From Dehalogenimonas etheniformans (lineage in GTDB: Bacteria; Chloroflexota; Dehalococcoidia; Dehalococcoidales; Dehalococcoidaceae): a DNA stretch of 64,000 nt. The notes below the pieces were generated by a model. It did no database searches, was not told where the DNA came from, and saw nothing but the letters and a program-made list of their open reading frames with translations. Shown here in pieces: positions 18,393 through 25,806 of this stretch. The position numbers were made by a program, and so were the translations under genes. Location: the NCBI RefSeq assembly GCF_014672715.2, contig NZ_CP058566.2, positions 1,612,001 through 1,676,000 on the forward strand, given 5' to 3'. How positions within the stretch are numbered: the stretch's first letter is position 1; every line of letters begins with the position of its first letter.

Positions 18393-18569
18393 ATGCAAGT
18401 TGAAAACCATAAAGGCTGTGTCTGCCTCTACCAATTTCAAATTTGCCAGGAAGGCTTCTGCTCCGACTGCTACATCCATCAAAGTGCGATCAAAAAAACC
18501 GCGCTTGTCCAGTTGAAAACTGGAACCGCACCCAAGGAACTTCTCAAAACGGTCACTGCTTCGAGGTAA
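18393..18569 (+). CDS. Small cysteine-rich protein
   Basis: Encodes 58 residues. The N-terminal half has five cysteines in the pattern CVC-x6-C-x4-CSDC followed by YIH, which could bind a metal or an Fe-S centre. AAAGGGAGAAG lies upstream of the ATG. It lies 27 bases after the ftsZ terminator. The family is not recognised. The short length and single frame make it a moderate call. Confidence 0.5.
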   Translation: MQVENHKGCVCLYQFQICQEGFCSDCYIHQSAIKKTALVQLKTGTAPKELLKTVTASR

Positions 18570-19080
18570 CGGTTCACAATCGTCCGAAAAGCCTTATCCC
18601 TAATTCCAAATCGTGGCGGGGGTGTTTATTCAGACGTCCGATCGTTCTCTATTAATCCTTTTGGTGTGATTTCGCCTTCCAATTCGCTTAAGCAACCTGC
18701 GGGGTATATTTGTTTTTGCAATAAATGAAAAACTTTTATTCAAAAACGATTCAGCTTGTACCAGCTTCAGATTGAACGTACGCTTCGTTTTAGAAAGCGA
18801 AGCCATCACCATAGTGTTTTTGCATCCATTCATTGAACGCCCGTTGGCGAAGTATGCCTGTTTCGAGTCGTGTGTTAGGCGTTTGTTGACGTTGTGCGTC
18901 TTGCATCGCGCACCTAGCGTTTTGTGCCTCGCGTTCCGACCCTGCCAGTGAAAGGCACGAAAACGAATGAAACGAATCGGATGGCTGGCAATCGCGACAC
19001 GCTTTCTCTCGTGTAGCCGGGATTTGGGGTGGAATAGAAGTATCAGCTTGATCACCCGATACAAGTGTTCTGTTTTCATT
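18570..19080. other. Gene-poor stretch after the Cys-rich ORF
   Basis: About 510 bases with no convincing plus-strand gene. On the minus strand a 97-codon frame (19083 to 18790) starts right after a strong promoter, but its composition (MNENRTLVSGDQAD onward) matches no family I know. A second minus frame of 149 codons overlaps it. The stretch may hold a decayed gene or a non-coding transcript. Confidence 0.4.
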
Positions 19081-19083
19081 CAT
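18790..19083 (-). CDS. Possible leaderless hypothetical ORF
   Basis: A 97-codon frame whose ATG lies six bases after a perfect TATAAT box. The product is hydrophilic, with several cysteines (KACRDCQPSD) and no known domain. Support comes only from the promoter position. An overlapping longer frame on the same strand weakens the case. It could equally be a transcript without coding function. Confidence 0.3.
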   Translation of the reverse strand: MNENRTLVSGDQADTSIPPQIPATREKACRDCQPSDSFHSFSCLSLAGSEREAQNARCAMQDAQRQQTPNTRLETGILRQRAFNEWMQKHYGDGFAF

Positions 19084-19089
19084 ATGGGT

Positions 19090-19121
19090 ATTATAGCACG
19101 AGTGTTCCTTGAGGTTGTCAA
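19090..19121 (-). promoter_or_regulatory. Leaderless promoter module, copy A
   Basis: Minus strand TTGACA (19121-19116) and TATAAT (19095-19090) with a 20-base spacer ending in GTGC. The ~30 bases upstream of the -35 box (ATCAAAAACGACACGAAACGC) recur almost exactly at copy B (30123-30153). The ATG follows the -10 box after 6 bases in both copies. Confidence 0.7.
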
Positions 19122-19387
19122 GCGTTTCGTGTCGTTTTTGATGCCATTTTTGAAAAAATATATTTGGACTGAATCAACGTACCTCGAGGTTCCGGGCAAT
19201 AACAGTATTTCAGGATCGAGTTTTGTAAAAGGGAAGTGATTGAGCCTCCACCAAGAATACCAACCCAAAATTACTTCGTCATCCTTCCCCCCAGACAGAA
19301 CTCCTCGCAACGACGGTGAGGGGCGGAATGGATTGCCTGTCTTCGGCGGAATAACGAAGAGAAATTACGACGTGGAACGAACCGGGC

Positions 19388-19408
19388 GGTCAGGTTAAAA
19401 ACCTGACC
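19388..19408 (+). other. Perfect hairpin in intergenic DNA
   Basis: GGTCAGGTT and AACCTGACC form a 9-bp stem around AAA, followed by CTAGAAAAACC. It lies about 60 bases before the -10 region of the fusion gene. It has no good T run, so it is not a clear terminator. The preceding 19260-19385 holds degenerate repeat fragments and no gene. Confidence 0.4.
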
Positions 19409-19470
19409 CTAGAAAAACCCCGATCCACCCCTCGAAGATTTCCGTCGTTTTGGGCTATGATATAGATGTC

Positions 19471-20916
19471 ATGCCTCAGAACAAGGACCACCTCTACTGC
19501 AAAGCGCTGCGCCAGGCGATAACCGCGGCCGGAACCGCCGCGTCGCTGAAAGACAAGCTAGAGGCGATCGTGCGCATCGCTTCACGCTCTTTCGACACCG
19601 GCGCCGCCATCGGGCTCCTCGATGCCACAGGAAGCCATCTTATCCAGACCGCCCATTGGCGCCTGCCCCCGACCTTCGTTCAGAAGGGCATCATCGACGT
19701 CGGCAAAAGCCTGAACGAGACGACTTCCAACGCACCTGTCTTTATTGAAAACGCGGCCACTGACAGCCGCGTGCAATATCCCGCGGCGGCGATCAAAGCG
19801 GGTATCGTTTCCATCTTCGGGGTCCCCATCTCACAGGACGGGCACCAGATAGGGGCTTTAAGGATCTATTTCAAGAAAACCCAATTGATCACTTTACAGG
19901 ATACCAGCTTCGTCAAAGCCCTGGCTCAACTGGTAGGGATCGTGCTTTCCCGACAGACGATCGAGGTCAAAGGCGAGATTCCAACCGCATCCGCAAAACC
20001 ATCGCGAATGGTCAAATTTAACCATGCCAGCGAAGAGGAATTTGCACGTATCCTCGATTTTTATAATGTACCATGGGTCTATGAACCGCGGTCTTTCCCT
20101 ATCGGGCATAAAACCAAAGGCACACCGGAACTGTTCACCCCGGACTTCTACCTGCCGAGCCTCGATCTTTATGTCGAGTTGACCACGATGAAACAGTCGC
20201 TCGTCACCCAGAAGAACCGCAAGCTGAAGGCACTCAAAGCCCAATATCCCGAGATAAAGATCACCTTACTCTACAAGAACGACTACGAAAAACTGCTGGC
20301 AAAATACGGCGCCGGTCCCCTCGCAGAGTCCCGGGCTCATGGCGTCAGCCGGATTCTTTATTCAGCGGCGGATATCAACCAGCGGGTAAAGGACATCGCC
20401 GGTAAAATCTCAGCGGACTACGCCGGCAGGCGCCCGGTGCTTCTCGGCGTGCAGCGCGGTTTCCTGTGCTTTATGGCCGATCTCATCCGCCAGATCACGG
20501 TGCCGATGGACCTCGATTTCATCGCTATATCGTACTATAGCGGCGCCAAGGAACCGGCCGTAAAAATCACCAAGGAGGCCGACTTGCCGCTTGCCGGGCG
20601 CCACATCCTTCTGGTCGAGGACATTGTCGACACCGGTATCACGCTGAACTACATCCTGAATTATCTGACTGAAAAGCAACCGGCAAGCTTGGCGGTCTGT
20701 ACCCTTCTCGACCGCAAAGCGCGTCGCCTGGTCAACATCAAACTCGACTATATCGGTTTCAACGTGCCGGATGAGTTTGTGATCGGCTACGGGCTCGACT
20801 ATCACGAGGAATATCGCAACCTGCCGTTTATCGCCGTCCCGCAGATAAAGGGCCCAGAAAAAGAGAAATCCGAAGCGCCAAACACGAAACCCGAAACAAA
20901 AACCAAAGAGACATAA
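19471..20916 (+). CDS. GAF / nuclease-like / hypoxanthine phosphoribosyltransferase fusion
   Basis: A protein of about 481 residues with three parts. Residues about 10-165 resemble a GAF sensor domain (SIFGVPISQDGHQIGALRIYF). Residues about 185-275 hold FTPDFYLPSLDLYVELTTMK and a KNRKLKALKAQYPEIKI tail, which look like a restriction-endonuclease-type fold. Residues about 295-450 are a purine phosphoribosyltransferase with the PRPP loop ILLVEDIVDTGITL and the C-terminal YIGFNVPDEFVIGYGLDYHEEYRNLP. The tail is rich in Lys, Glu and Thr. The start MPQNKD at 19471 is preferred because TATGAT lies 9 bases upstream, suggesting a leaderless message. It probably salvages hypoxanthine or guanine under ligand control. 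Confidence 0.75.
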   Translation: MPQNKDHLYCKALRQAITAAGTAASLKDKLEAIVRIASRSFDTGAAIGLLDATGSHLIQTAHWRLPPTFVQKGIIDVGKSLNETTSNAPVFIENAATDSRVQYPAAAIKAGIVSIFGVPISQDGHQIGALRIYFKKTQLITLQDTSFVKALAQLVGIVLSRQTIEVKGEIPTASAKPSRMVKFNHASEEEFARILDFYNVPWVYEPRSFPIGHKTKGTPELFTPDFYLPSLDLYVELTTMKQSLVTQKNRKLKALKAQYPEIKITLLYKNDYEKLLAKYGAGPLAESRAHGVSRILYSAADINQRVKDIAGKISADYAGRRPVLLGVQRGFLCFMADLIRQITVPMDLDFIAISYYSGAKEPAVKITKEADLPLAGRHILLVEDIVDTGITLNYILNYLTEKQPASLAVCTLLDRKARRLVNIKLDYIGFNVPDEFVIGYGLDYHEEYRNLPFIAVPQIKGPEKEKSEAPNTKPETKTKET

Positions 20917-20979
20917 TCAAAAAGAAGAAAGGTGAGGGACGAGGGCGGGATTTCGGATTTCCGTATTTCGAATTTGGTT

Positions 20980-21163
20980 AAAAATAGGGATCCCAGGTAG
21001 CCTCTGCCCCCGGGTCAGATTTCTTCAGAACTCCCTGATAGGACCTGCAAAGTTTTCAATAACGCTCCCAGGACGAACCTTGGGTTGATTAAGTTTCCCT
21101 TTCAGGTATCCCACCAAGTCAACGCTCTGGAGATCCTCCCATTGCATTGGTTACCTGGGACAT
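20980..21163 (-). ncRNA. Candidate structured RNA, copy A
   Basis: Read on the minus strand, the ~180-base element begins with GTCCCAGGTAACC and ends with GGCTACCTGGGATCCC followed by TATTTTT. The ends are complementary (CCCAGGTA at 20992-20999 against TACCTGGG at 21152-21159), giving a long closing stem before a U run. An internal hairpin CCCAAGGTTCGTCCTGGG (21067-21084) is kept in copy B. Size and closing stem recall 6S-like RNAs, but no specific identification is possible. A competing coding explanation is the 40-codon ORF at 21025-21147. Confidence 0.4.
21025..21147 (-). CDS. Possible 40-residue ORF inside copy A
   Basis: Encodes MQWEDLQSVDLVGYLKGKLN and a further 20 residues including PKVRPGSVIENF. 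Copy B keeps a related frame at 21549-21638 (MQWE...DLIGQLEGKL..PKVRPGRV) that stops 11 codons earlier. The shared residues could reflect coding constraint or just RNA conservation. There is no ribosome binding site; the ATG lies two codons after an in-frame stop in both copies. Confidence 0.3.
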   Translation of the reverse strand: MQWEDLQSVDLVGYLKGKLNQPKVRPGSVIENFAGPIREF

Positions 21164-21438
21164 TAATATGATGGCACGCGCGGTATAGTGAAGTCAAAGC
21201 GATGGATGGGATCATACGGCCATCAGTCATATTGGATCGCTCCAGGCTATCTACTCATTGCTCGCGATTATCCGGTTGATCGTGATTTCTCGCACTAAAG
21301 CAACGCGGGGGTCAAATGAAACTCGGAGGATGATCCCCATTGTTCAACGAGGGACGAGCCCCGATACAAAGCTCAAGGAATAATATCATAAACCTGAAAC
21401 GGCGAGGGTTGAAGTCGGGCGGGTCGGATGGGATATTC

Positions 21439-21692
21439 GGATTTCGAAATTCGTATTTCGAATTTGGTAATAAAAAGGGATCCCAGGTAGCCTTTGCCCC
21501 CGGGATGGAATCCTCCAGACTCTCTGAAAGGGATCTGCGAAGGTTTTCTTAAACTCTTCCAGGACGAACCTTGGGGTTGTTAAGTTTTCCTTCCAGTTGC
21601 CCGATCAGGTCATTGCCTGATGGCCATTCCCACTGCATTGGTTACCTGGGACATCTACTATGATTTCACACCGATATAACCGGCGTCAAAGT
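21439..21692. repeat. Duplicated ~250-bp locus, copy B
   Basis: Second copy of the locus at 20952-21201, offset by about 487 bases in the same orientation. Divergence is moderate, so the duplication is not recent. Confidence 0.8.
21470..21654 (-). ncRNA. Candidate structured RNA, copy B
   Basis: Same layout as copy A. CCCAGGTA (21482-21489) and TACCTGGG (21643-21650) close a ~170-base element followed on the minus strand by a U-rich tract. The hairpin CCAAGGTTCGTCCTGG is retained. A 5' hairpin ATCAGG / CCTGAT occupies the place where copy A has ATCTCC pairing with GGTGGGAT, a change that keeps pairing with different bases. Confidence 0.4.
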
Positions 21693-21847
21693 CATTGAGA
21701 GCAGAATAGAACCAAAGAGATCGCTGTTTCAATACATGGACTATTCCTTACTTGCTTGTTTCACAGTTTAAAAATATTTTCACCGAACATCGGTTCAGGT
21801 TCGGATGATTTCAGTCGTCGGTAAGGGATCTCAATTTAGAAAGGAGA

Positions 21848-22130
21848 TCATCGTCTTGACAGGACCAGGAATGCGAGTCCGAGCACGAGGATGGCAACCG
21901 CCCAGATGAACATTTTGGCGAGACCGATCAGGATGATGTAGCCTACCAGGATCAGTCCCAAACCCCCCCACCACCAGCAGAATTCCTACGGTCCCGATCT
22001 TTTGCAGGAACGATGGCGGTGAGTTATCGTCAGTCTCTTCAGTGCCGCCCTGCCGCATCCAGCGCCATATAACGAGGATCGACAACAAGACGATAACGAT
22101 GAGGACGAATTCTAAAAATCCAAGACGCAT
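21848..22130 (-). pseudogene. Small three-helix membrane protein with a G7 frameshift
   Basis: The first ~55 codons (MRLGFLEFVLIVIVLLSILV onward) encode one membrane helix and a polar loop. At a run of seven G (plus-strand C7 at 21963-21969) the frame then turns into non-hydrophobic sequence. Removing one G restores a 93-residue protein with two more membrane helices, GGLGLILVGYIILIGLAKMF and WAVAILVLGLAFLVLSRR. The cause could be phase variation, slippage, a real mutation or a sequencing error. It follows the exporter operon on the same strand. Confidence 0.65.
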
Positions 22131-22158
22131 GAGTTGACTCGACTTTTTATTACGGGTG

Positions 22159-22470
22159 TCATTGAAACGAACCTACTATGAACATCGAAATTGTCATCAG
22201 GATCAGAACGCCACTGGCTATCACCGAAAGGAAGACCGTCAGCGCCCGCTCCCTGAATTTGATTAGGCCGATCATGCCGGTGACGAAGGACGCAACACCT
22301 GCCGCCATCGCCGAAATCGAGGCGACGACTGGAAGCCCCGAGGTAACGGCGATCTCCTGCCCTCCTTGTTCCATGGCCGACAGCGCCCGGCCGATAATCA
22401 CCAGCACGAAGAACGCGACAATCAGCCAGACTGACCATTTACCGATATTTGTTGTCGGCAGGAACGACAT
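22159..22470 (-). CDS. Small membrane protein, four helices
   Basis: A 103-residue protein with about four hydrophobic segments (WSVWLIVAFFVLVIIGRAL, GLPVVASISAMAAGVASFVTG, and two near the end). No family is recognised. It lies 53 bases after the ABC permease gene on the same strand and 28 bases before the frameshifted membrane gene. It may be a late member of the exporter operon. Confidence 0.6.
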   Translation of the reverse strand: MSFLPTTNIGKWSVWLIVAFFVLVIIGRALSAMEQGGQEIAVTSGLPVVASISAMAAGVASFVTGMIGLIKFRERALTVFLSVIASGVLILMTISMFIVGSFQ

Positions 22471-22523
22471 CGGCTCAAATCCTAGCCGCTCCCGGGCCTC
22501 AAGTCAACGTAAACTCGCTTCGG

Positions 22524-23318
22524 CTAAATGTACAGGTCCCTCCGGTTATAGGCGATCCGGGCTCCGATGACAGACACCACCATAATTAACAGCGAAAGGC
22601 CAATGAAGACAGGCTCGAATTTCGATTGATGCAGCAACTCCGCCGGATCGAAGTATTTGAACGGCGTCAGGTATTTCAAGAAATCCAGGCTGCTGTTCAG
22701 GGTGACCACGACGGAGAGGAAATAAGTCCCCAGTAATACGAACAAGGCGGTGGAGCTGGCCATCTTGTAACGCTTTAGAGCGGTGCCGATAAAAACGCCG
22801 ATCGAAAGGAATACGAGCTGTAACAGAAACAAGGCTAACATGCTGAGCCCCAGGAAACGGTAAAATCTACTGTCAGGCTGGTAACTGCCGGACGCCGCGA
22901 TAGAGGTGCCCCAGGTAATGAGCAAAAGCAGGACGCAGTTGACGAGCGCAGTCAGGGTCTTGGAGGTAACCACTTTATTACGGGTCACCGGCAAGGTCAA
23001 CGAGAACTCGACAGTCTTATCCCGCTGTTCCTTGGCGATGATATCCGCGCCCCACATGGCGGCGGCGATTGACAGGAGTAAGGCAAAATAAATGAACATG
23101 ATGCCGTAGAAGCCTGAAATAGTGGTCAGGTTGAAAGCCTGCAGGTTTAATATGGTAAGCACCTGCTGCGGCAGGCTGTTCAACGTGTCCAGCAGATCGG
23201 GGTTGTTGTAGTAGGCCGAGAACTTAGATACGCCGACGATAACGAACAAAATCACCACGCCCCCCCAAATGAGGAGGGATCGGAAATTGGCTTTAAGTTC
23301 ACGGAAAAATATGTTCAT
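22524..23318 (-). CDS. ABC-2 type permease, second subunit
   Basis: A 264-residue membrane protein with about six helices. It has the polar patch AKEQRDKTVEFSLTLPVTRNKVVTSKTLTALVN between helices 2 and 3, typical of ABC-2 permeases that act with a separate ATPase. It is paired with the similar permease upstream (9-base gap), so the exporter is probably a heterodimer. C-terminus ends RDLYI, as in the partner's RRDIPAVA. Confidence 0.85.
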   Translation of the reverse strand: MNIFFRELKANFRSLLIWGGVVILFVIVGVSKFSAYYNNPDLLDTLNSLPQQVLTILNLQAFNLTTISGFYGIMFIYFALLLSIAAAMWGADIIAKEQRDKTVEFSLTLPVTRNKVVTSKTLTALVNCVLLLLITWGTSIAASGSYQPDSRFYRFLGLSMLALFLLQLVFLSIGVFIGTALKRYKMASSTALFVLLGTYFLSVVVTLNSSLDFLKYLTPFKYFDPAELLHQSKFEPVFIGLSLLIMVVSVIGARIAYNRRDLYI

Positions 23319-23327
23319 CTGCGCTCC

Positions 23328-24137
23328 CTAAGCCACCGCCGGTATGTCACGGCGGATATACAACCGATATCCGGTGGCGATCGAAACGACCACCACAACG
23401 ACACTGACCAGGGCCAAGGCTGTGTCAAATGAACTGTGACCAATGATATACACCGGGTCGAAATGCTTGAACGGGCTGATCTTTTCCAGGACACTGGTGC
23501 CCAAGAGGTTGCCAAAGGCGGCCAGAACGTACATGCCAAAGCCAAGCGCCAGGGCATAGGTGATGACGCTGCGGATCCTCTTCACCAGTAGGGAAATACC
23601 TAATCCCACCCCGAGGAAGAAAAGCTGGAAGATGAAGATGCTGGACAAAAGGAGTAAAAGAGTCCCGGCATCGAACGAATGGCTGCCTTTGAATAGATTG
23701 AGGAAGACGAAACTCGTAACCCAGGTAACGGCATTGGTGATGGTCAGGCAGGCAAACGCGGCCAGGAGTTTACTGGAGAGTATCCGGTCTCGTTTAACCG
23801 GCTTGGTCAGCAGGAAATCGGCGGTCCATTCAGCCTCTTCCACCGATACCAGTCCGAAACCGTAACTCGCCGCCTGGATAGCCAGGAGTAATTGGGCGAA
23901 CAGGAACATGAAACTATAAAAACCCAAGATAGTCGAGAGATCGACCCCATTCAGGCCGAAGGCGATGAGCAGTTCCTTGGGGAAATTATTAAGGAAATCA
24001 TTGACCGAACCTATCTGGCTGGATATGGTCGAAAACATAGCCGAAAAAGTGAAGATTATGGCAGCGACGGCTATAGACCAGCCGACAGCCGATTTGAGTT
24101 TCATCCGGAATTCGTGCAAAAAAACATTCGAAGCCAT
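23328..24137 (-). CDS. ABC-2 type permease, first subunit
   Basis: A 269-residue protein with six predicted helices and the conserved patch SVEEAEWTADFLLTKPVKRDRILSSKLLAAF. It shares architecture with the next gene and probably arose by duplication. It starts 7 bases after the ATPase gene. Substrate unknown; the TetR regulator suggests an efflux role. Confidence 0.85.
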   Translation of the reverse strand: MASNVFLHEFRMKLKSAVGWSIAVAAIIFTFSAMFSTISSQIGSVNDFLNNFPKELLIAFGLNGVDLSTILGFYSFMFLFAQLLLAIQAASYGFGLVSVEEAEWTADFLLTKPVKRDRILSSKLLAAFACLTITNAVTWVTSFVFLNLFKGSHSFDAGTLLLLLSSIFIFQLFFLGVGLGISLLVKRIRSVITYALALGFGMYVLAAFGNLLGTSVLEKISPFKHFDPVYIIGHSSFDTALALVSVVVVVVSIATGYRLYIRRDIPAVA

Positions 24138-24144
24138 ATTTCAC

Positions 24145-25014
24145 CTACTCGTAGTAATGCATGAAGATCTCTTCGAGCGTCGGCTCCTCGATGGTGACAT
24201 CGGAGACCGTTTTCTCGGCGATCTTGCGCATTACGACGTTGATATCGCCCTTGTACAGGAACCGCACCAGGCCGTCCATATGCTCCAGGCTGGTGACGCC
24301 GGGGAAGTCGAAGCAAGAGGCGTCAATCTCGCCGGTCACCTGAACTTTCTTGTAATTGTCTTTTTGGAGGTTGCGGATGTCATCTATCTCAATGATGCGC
24401 CCCTCCTTGATAATGGCAACCCTATTGCACAATCGCTGCACCTCCCCCAGGATGTGGGAGGAGAAGAAGACCGTTACCCCTTTTTTATTTTCGTCACGGA
24501 TTAGATCGAAGAATTTGCGCTGCATCAGCGGATCGAGACCCGAAGTCGGTTCGTCGAGGAACAGCAACTTCGGGCGATGGAGCAGACCCTGGACAATGCC
24601 TACCTTCTTCCTGTTGCCATAGGACAAGTCTTCGATTTTCCGCTCGAGTTCAAGTTCCATCAGTTCGGAAAGCTCGTGCATCCGCGCCGTGTGATCGCCA
24701 GGATAGAAACTGGCCGAATAATTGAGCAGGTCCTTGACCTTCATCCGGTCGTAGTAGAAAACCTCTGAGGGGAGGTAGCCGATGTCTTTCCTGATCTCTG
24801 GGCCGTACTTGATGCAGTCCTTGCCGAAGATCGTGGCATCGCCGCTCGTCGGATAGATCAACGACAGCAGCAGGCGGATAGTTGTGGATTTGCCGGCGCC
24901 GTTTGGCCCGATGAAACCAAAGATCTCACCATCTTCGACCTTGAAAGAAACGTCGTTGATGCCCCGGGCTTTGCCGTAGTACTTGGTCAGGTGGTTGACT
25001 TCGATGACACTCAT
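24145..25014 (-). CDS. ABC exporter ATP-binding protein
   Basis: A 289-residue ATPase with Walker A FIGPNGAGKSTTIRLLL, signature LSYGNRKKVGIVQGLL and Walker B LLFLDEPTSGLDP. The signature reads LSYGN instead of LSGGQ, as in several CcmA/BcrA-like exporters. It energises the two downstream permeases. It sits 3 bases after tetR, so expression is under that repressor. Confidence 0.92.
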   Translation of the reverse strand: MSVIEVNHLTKYYGKARGINDVSFKVEDGEIFGFIGPNGAGKSTTIRLLLSLIYPTSGDATIFGKDCIKYGPEIRKDIGYLPSEVFYYDRMKVKDLLNYSASFYPGDHTARMHELSELMELELERKIEDLSYGNRKKVGIVQGLLHRPKLLFLDEPTSGLDPLMQRKFFDLIRDENKKGVTVFFSSHILGEVQRLCNRVAIIKEGRIIEIDDIRNLQKDNYKKVQVTGEIDASCFDFPGVTSLEHMDGLVRFLYKGDINVVMRKIAEKTVSDVTIEEPTLEEIFMHYYE

Positions 25015-25017
25015 CGT

Positions 25018-25674
25018 CTACTCCTTATTCGCATTGACAGGCAGGTTGGGCTCAGAACCGAACAGGTCGATTTCCTTCTTCATAAAGCCGTAAAACGTCA
25101 GCCGGGTCATCTGTTTAATTTTTTCAGCATTCTGCATCCAGTCCCGGATTAGTCCCTTCCTGGCGGCGAACCCCGCCCTTAAAATGTCGAGGTATTCCAG
25201 GAAGACCTCAGTGTCGAGCGATTCGTCGATAAATCCCTGAGCTTTGCCCTCAGCCAGGAAGTCACGCCACATCGGCCAGGCTACACTTCGGAACATTTCC
25301 TCGATGAAAGGCGCGATATCTGGGTCCTGACTGAGGATCTTGGCAATCACTTCGTCCGAGGCTGCGGAAGCGATGGATATTTTCCCACTGACAATGCTGG
25401 CAATCTTTTGGTCGAAGGGCAGGTCAGATTTGATGAAGCCCTCAGCCATTCGTCCGATTCTGGTAATGACGGATTTGGCAGCCGCGAGCACCAGAGCCTC
25501 CCGGTTGCCGAATTGATTATAGACAGTAGTGGGCGAGACTCTCGCAGCGGCTGCGATGTCCTCTACCGAGACCTTGCGGACGTCGTGGGTCTTGCGGAAC
25601 AGTTCGACCGTGGTCTCGATGATCACCTGCCGCTTTCCGCCCCGTCCCCGTTCATTATGTAGTTTTAGAGTCAT
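25018..25674 (-). CDS. TetR family transcriptional regulator
   Basis: A 218-residue repressor. The N-terminal helix-turn-helix is VSVEDIAAAARVSPTTVYNQFGNREALVLAA (residues about 33-63). The C-terminal ligand domain is not assignable. It is first in the exporter operon and divergent from the SDR gene at 25807. A palindrome at 25754-25767 in the intergenic region is a candidate operator for it. Confidence 0.9.
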   Translation of the reverse strand: MTLKLHNERGRGGKRQVIIETTVELFRKTHDVRKVSVEDIAAAARVSPTTVYNQFGNREALVLAAAKSVITRIGRMAEGFIKSDLPFDQKIASIVSGKISIASAASDEVIAKILSQDPDIAPFIEEMFRSVAWPMWRDFLAEGKAQGFIDESLDTEVFLEYLDILRAGFAARKGLIRDWMQNAEKIKQMTRLTFYGFMKKEIDLFGSEPNLPVNANKE

Positions 25675-25724
25675 TTACTACAATTATACAATATAATATC
25701 AATAAAAACAGCGGTATCATGTTA

Positions 25725-25780
25725 TTGACATGCAAACCAAACGGGTTTATACTCGGTACTAGTACCGGTTTTAGTACCGG
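25725..25780 (+). promoter_or_regulatory. SDR promoter with palindromic operator
   Basis: TTGACA (25725-25730) and TATACT (25748-25753) are 17 bases apart. Immediately downstream lies the perfect palindrome CGGTACTAGTACCG (25754-25767), then another AGTACCGG half-site (25773-25780). An operator at the transcription start would block the promoter when bound. The divergent TetR protein is the obvious candidate. Confidence 0.8.
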
Positions 25781-25806
25781 ATAGTCTTGATACGGGAGGA
25801 TGGAAC

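Larger units (their letters stand above)
20952..21201. repeat. Duplicated ~250-bp locus, copy A
   Basis: Matches copy B (21439-21692) over its whole length with substitutions and a few indels. Best conserved are GGGATCCCAGGTAGCC, CCAGGACGAACCTTGG and GCATTGGTTACCTGGGACAT. A related TTTGAC-type box lies at the right edge in both copies on the minus strand (AAGTCAAAG and GCGTCAAAG on the plus strand). Confidence 0.8.
20917..21847. other. 930-bp stretch without a standard gene, holding a duplicated locus
   Basis: The stretch holds two copies of a ~250 bp sequence (20952-21201 and 21439-21692) described separately. The ~235 bases between them and the ~150 after the second copy show no ORF with family features. 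Short AT-rich inverted repeats (ATTTCGAAATTCGTATTTCG) sit at the left edge of each copy. Confidence 0.6.

Noticed and set aside
18630-19079. 149-codon minus-strand frame after ftsZ
   Set aside because: Overlaps another frame on the same strand, begins just inside the promoter-linked start, and shows no recognisable domain or ribosome binding site.
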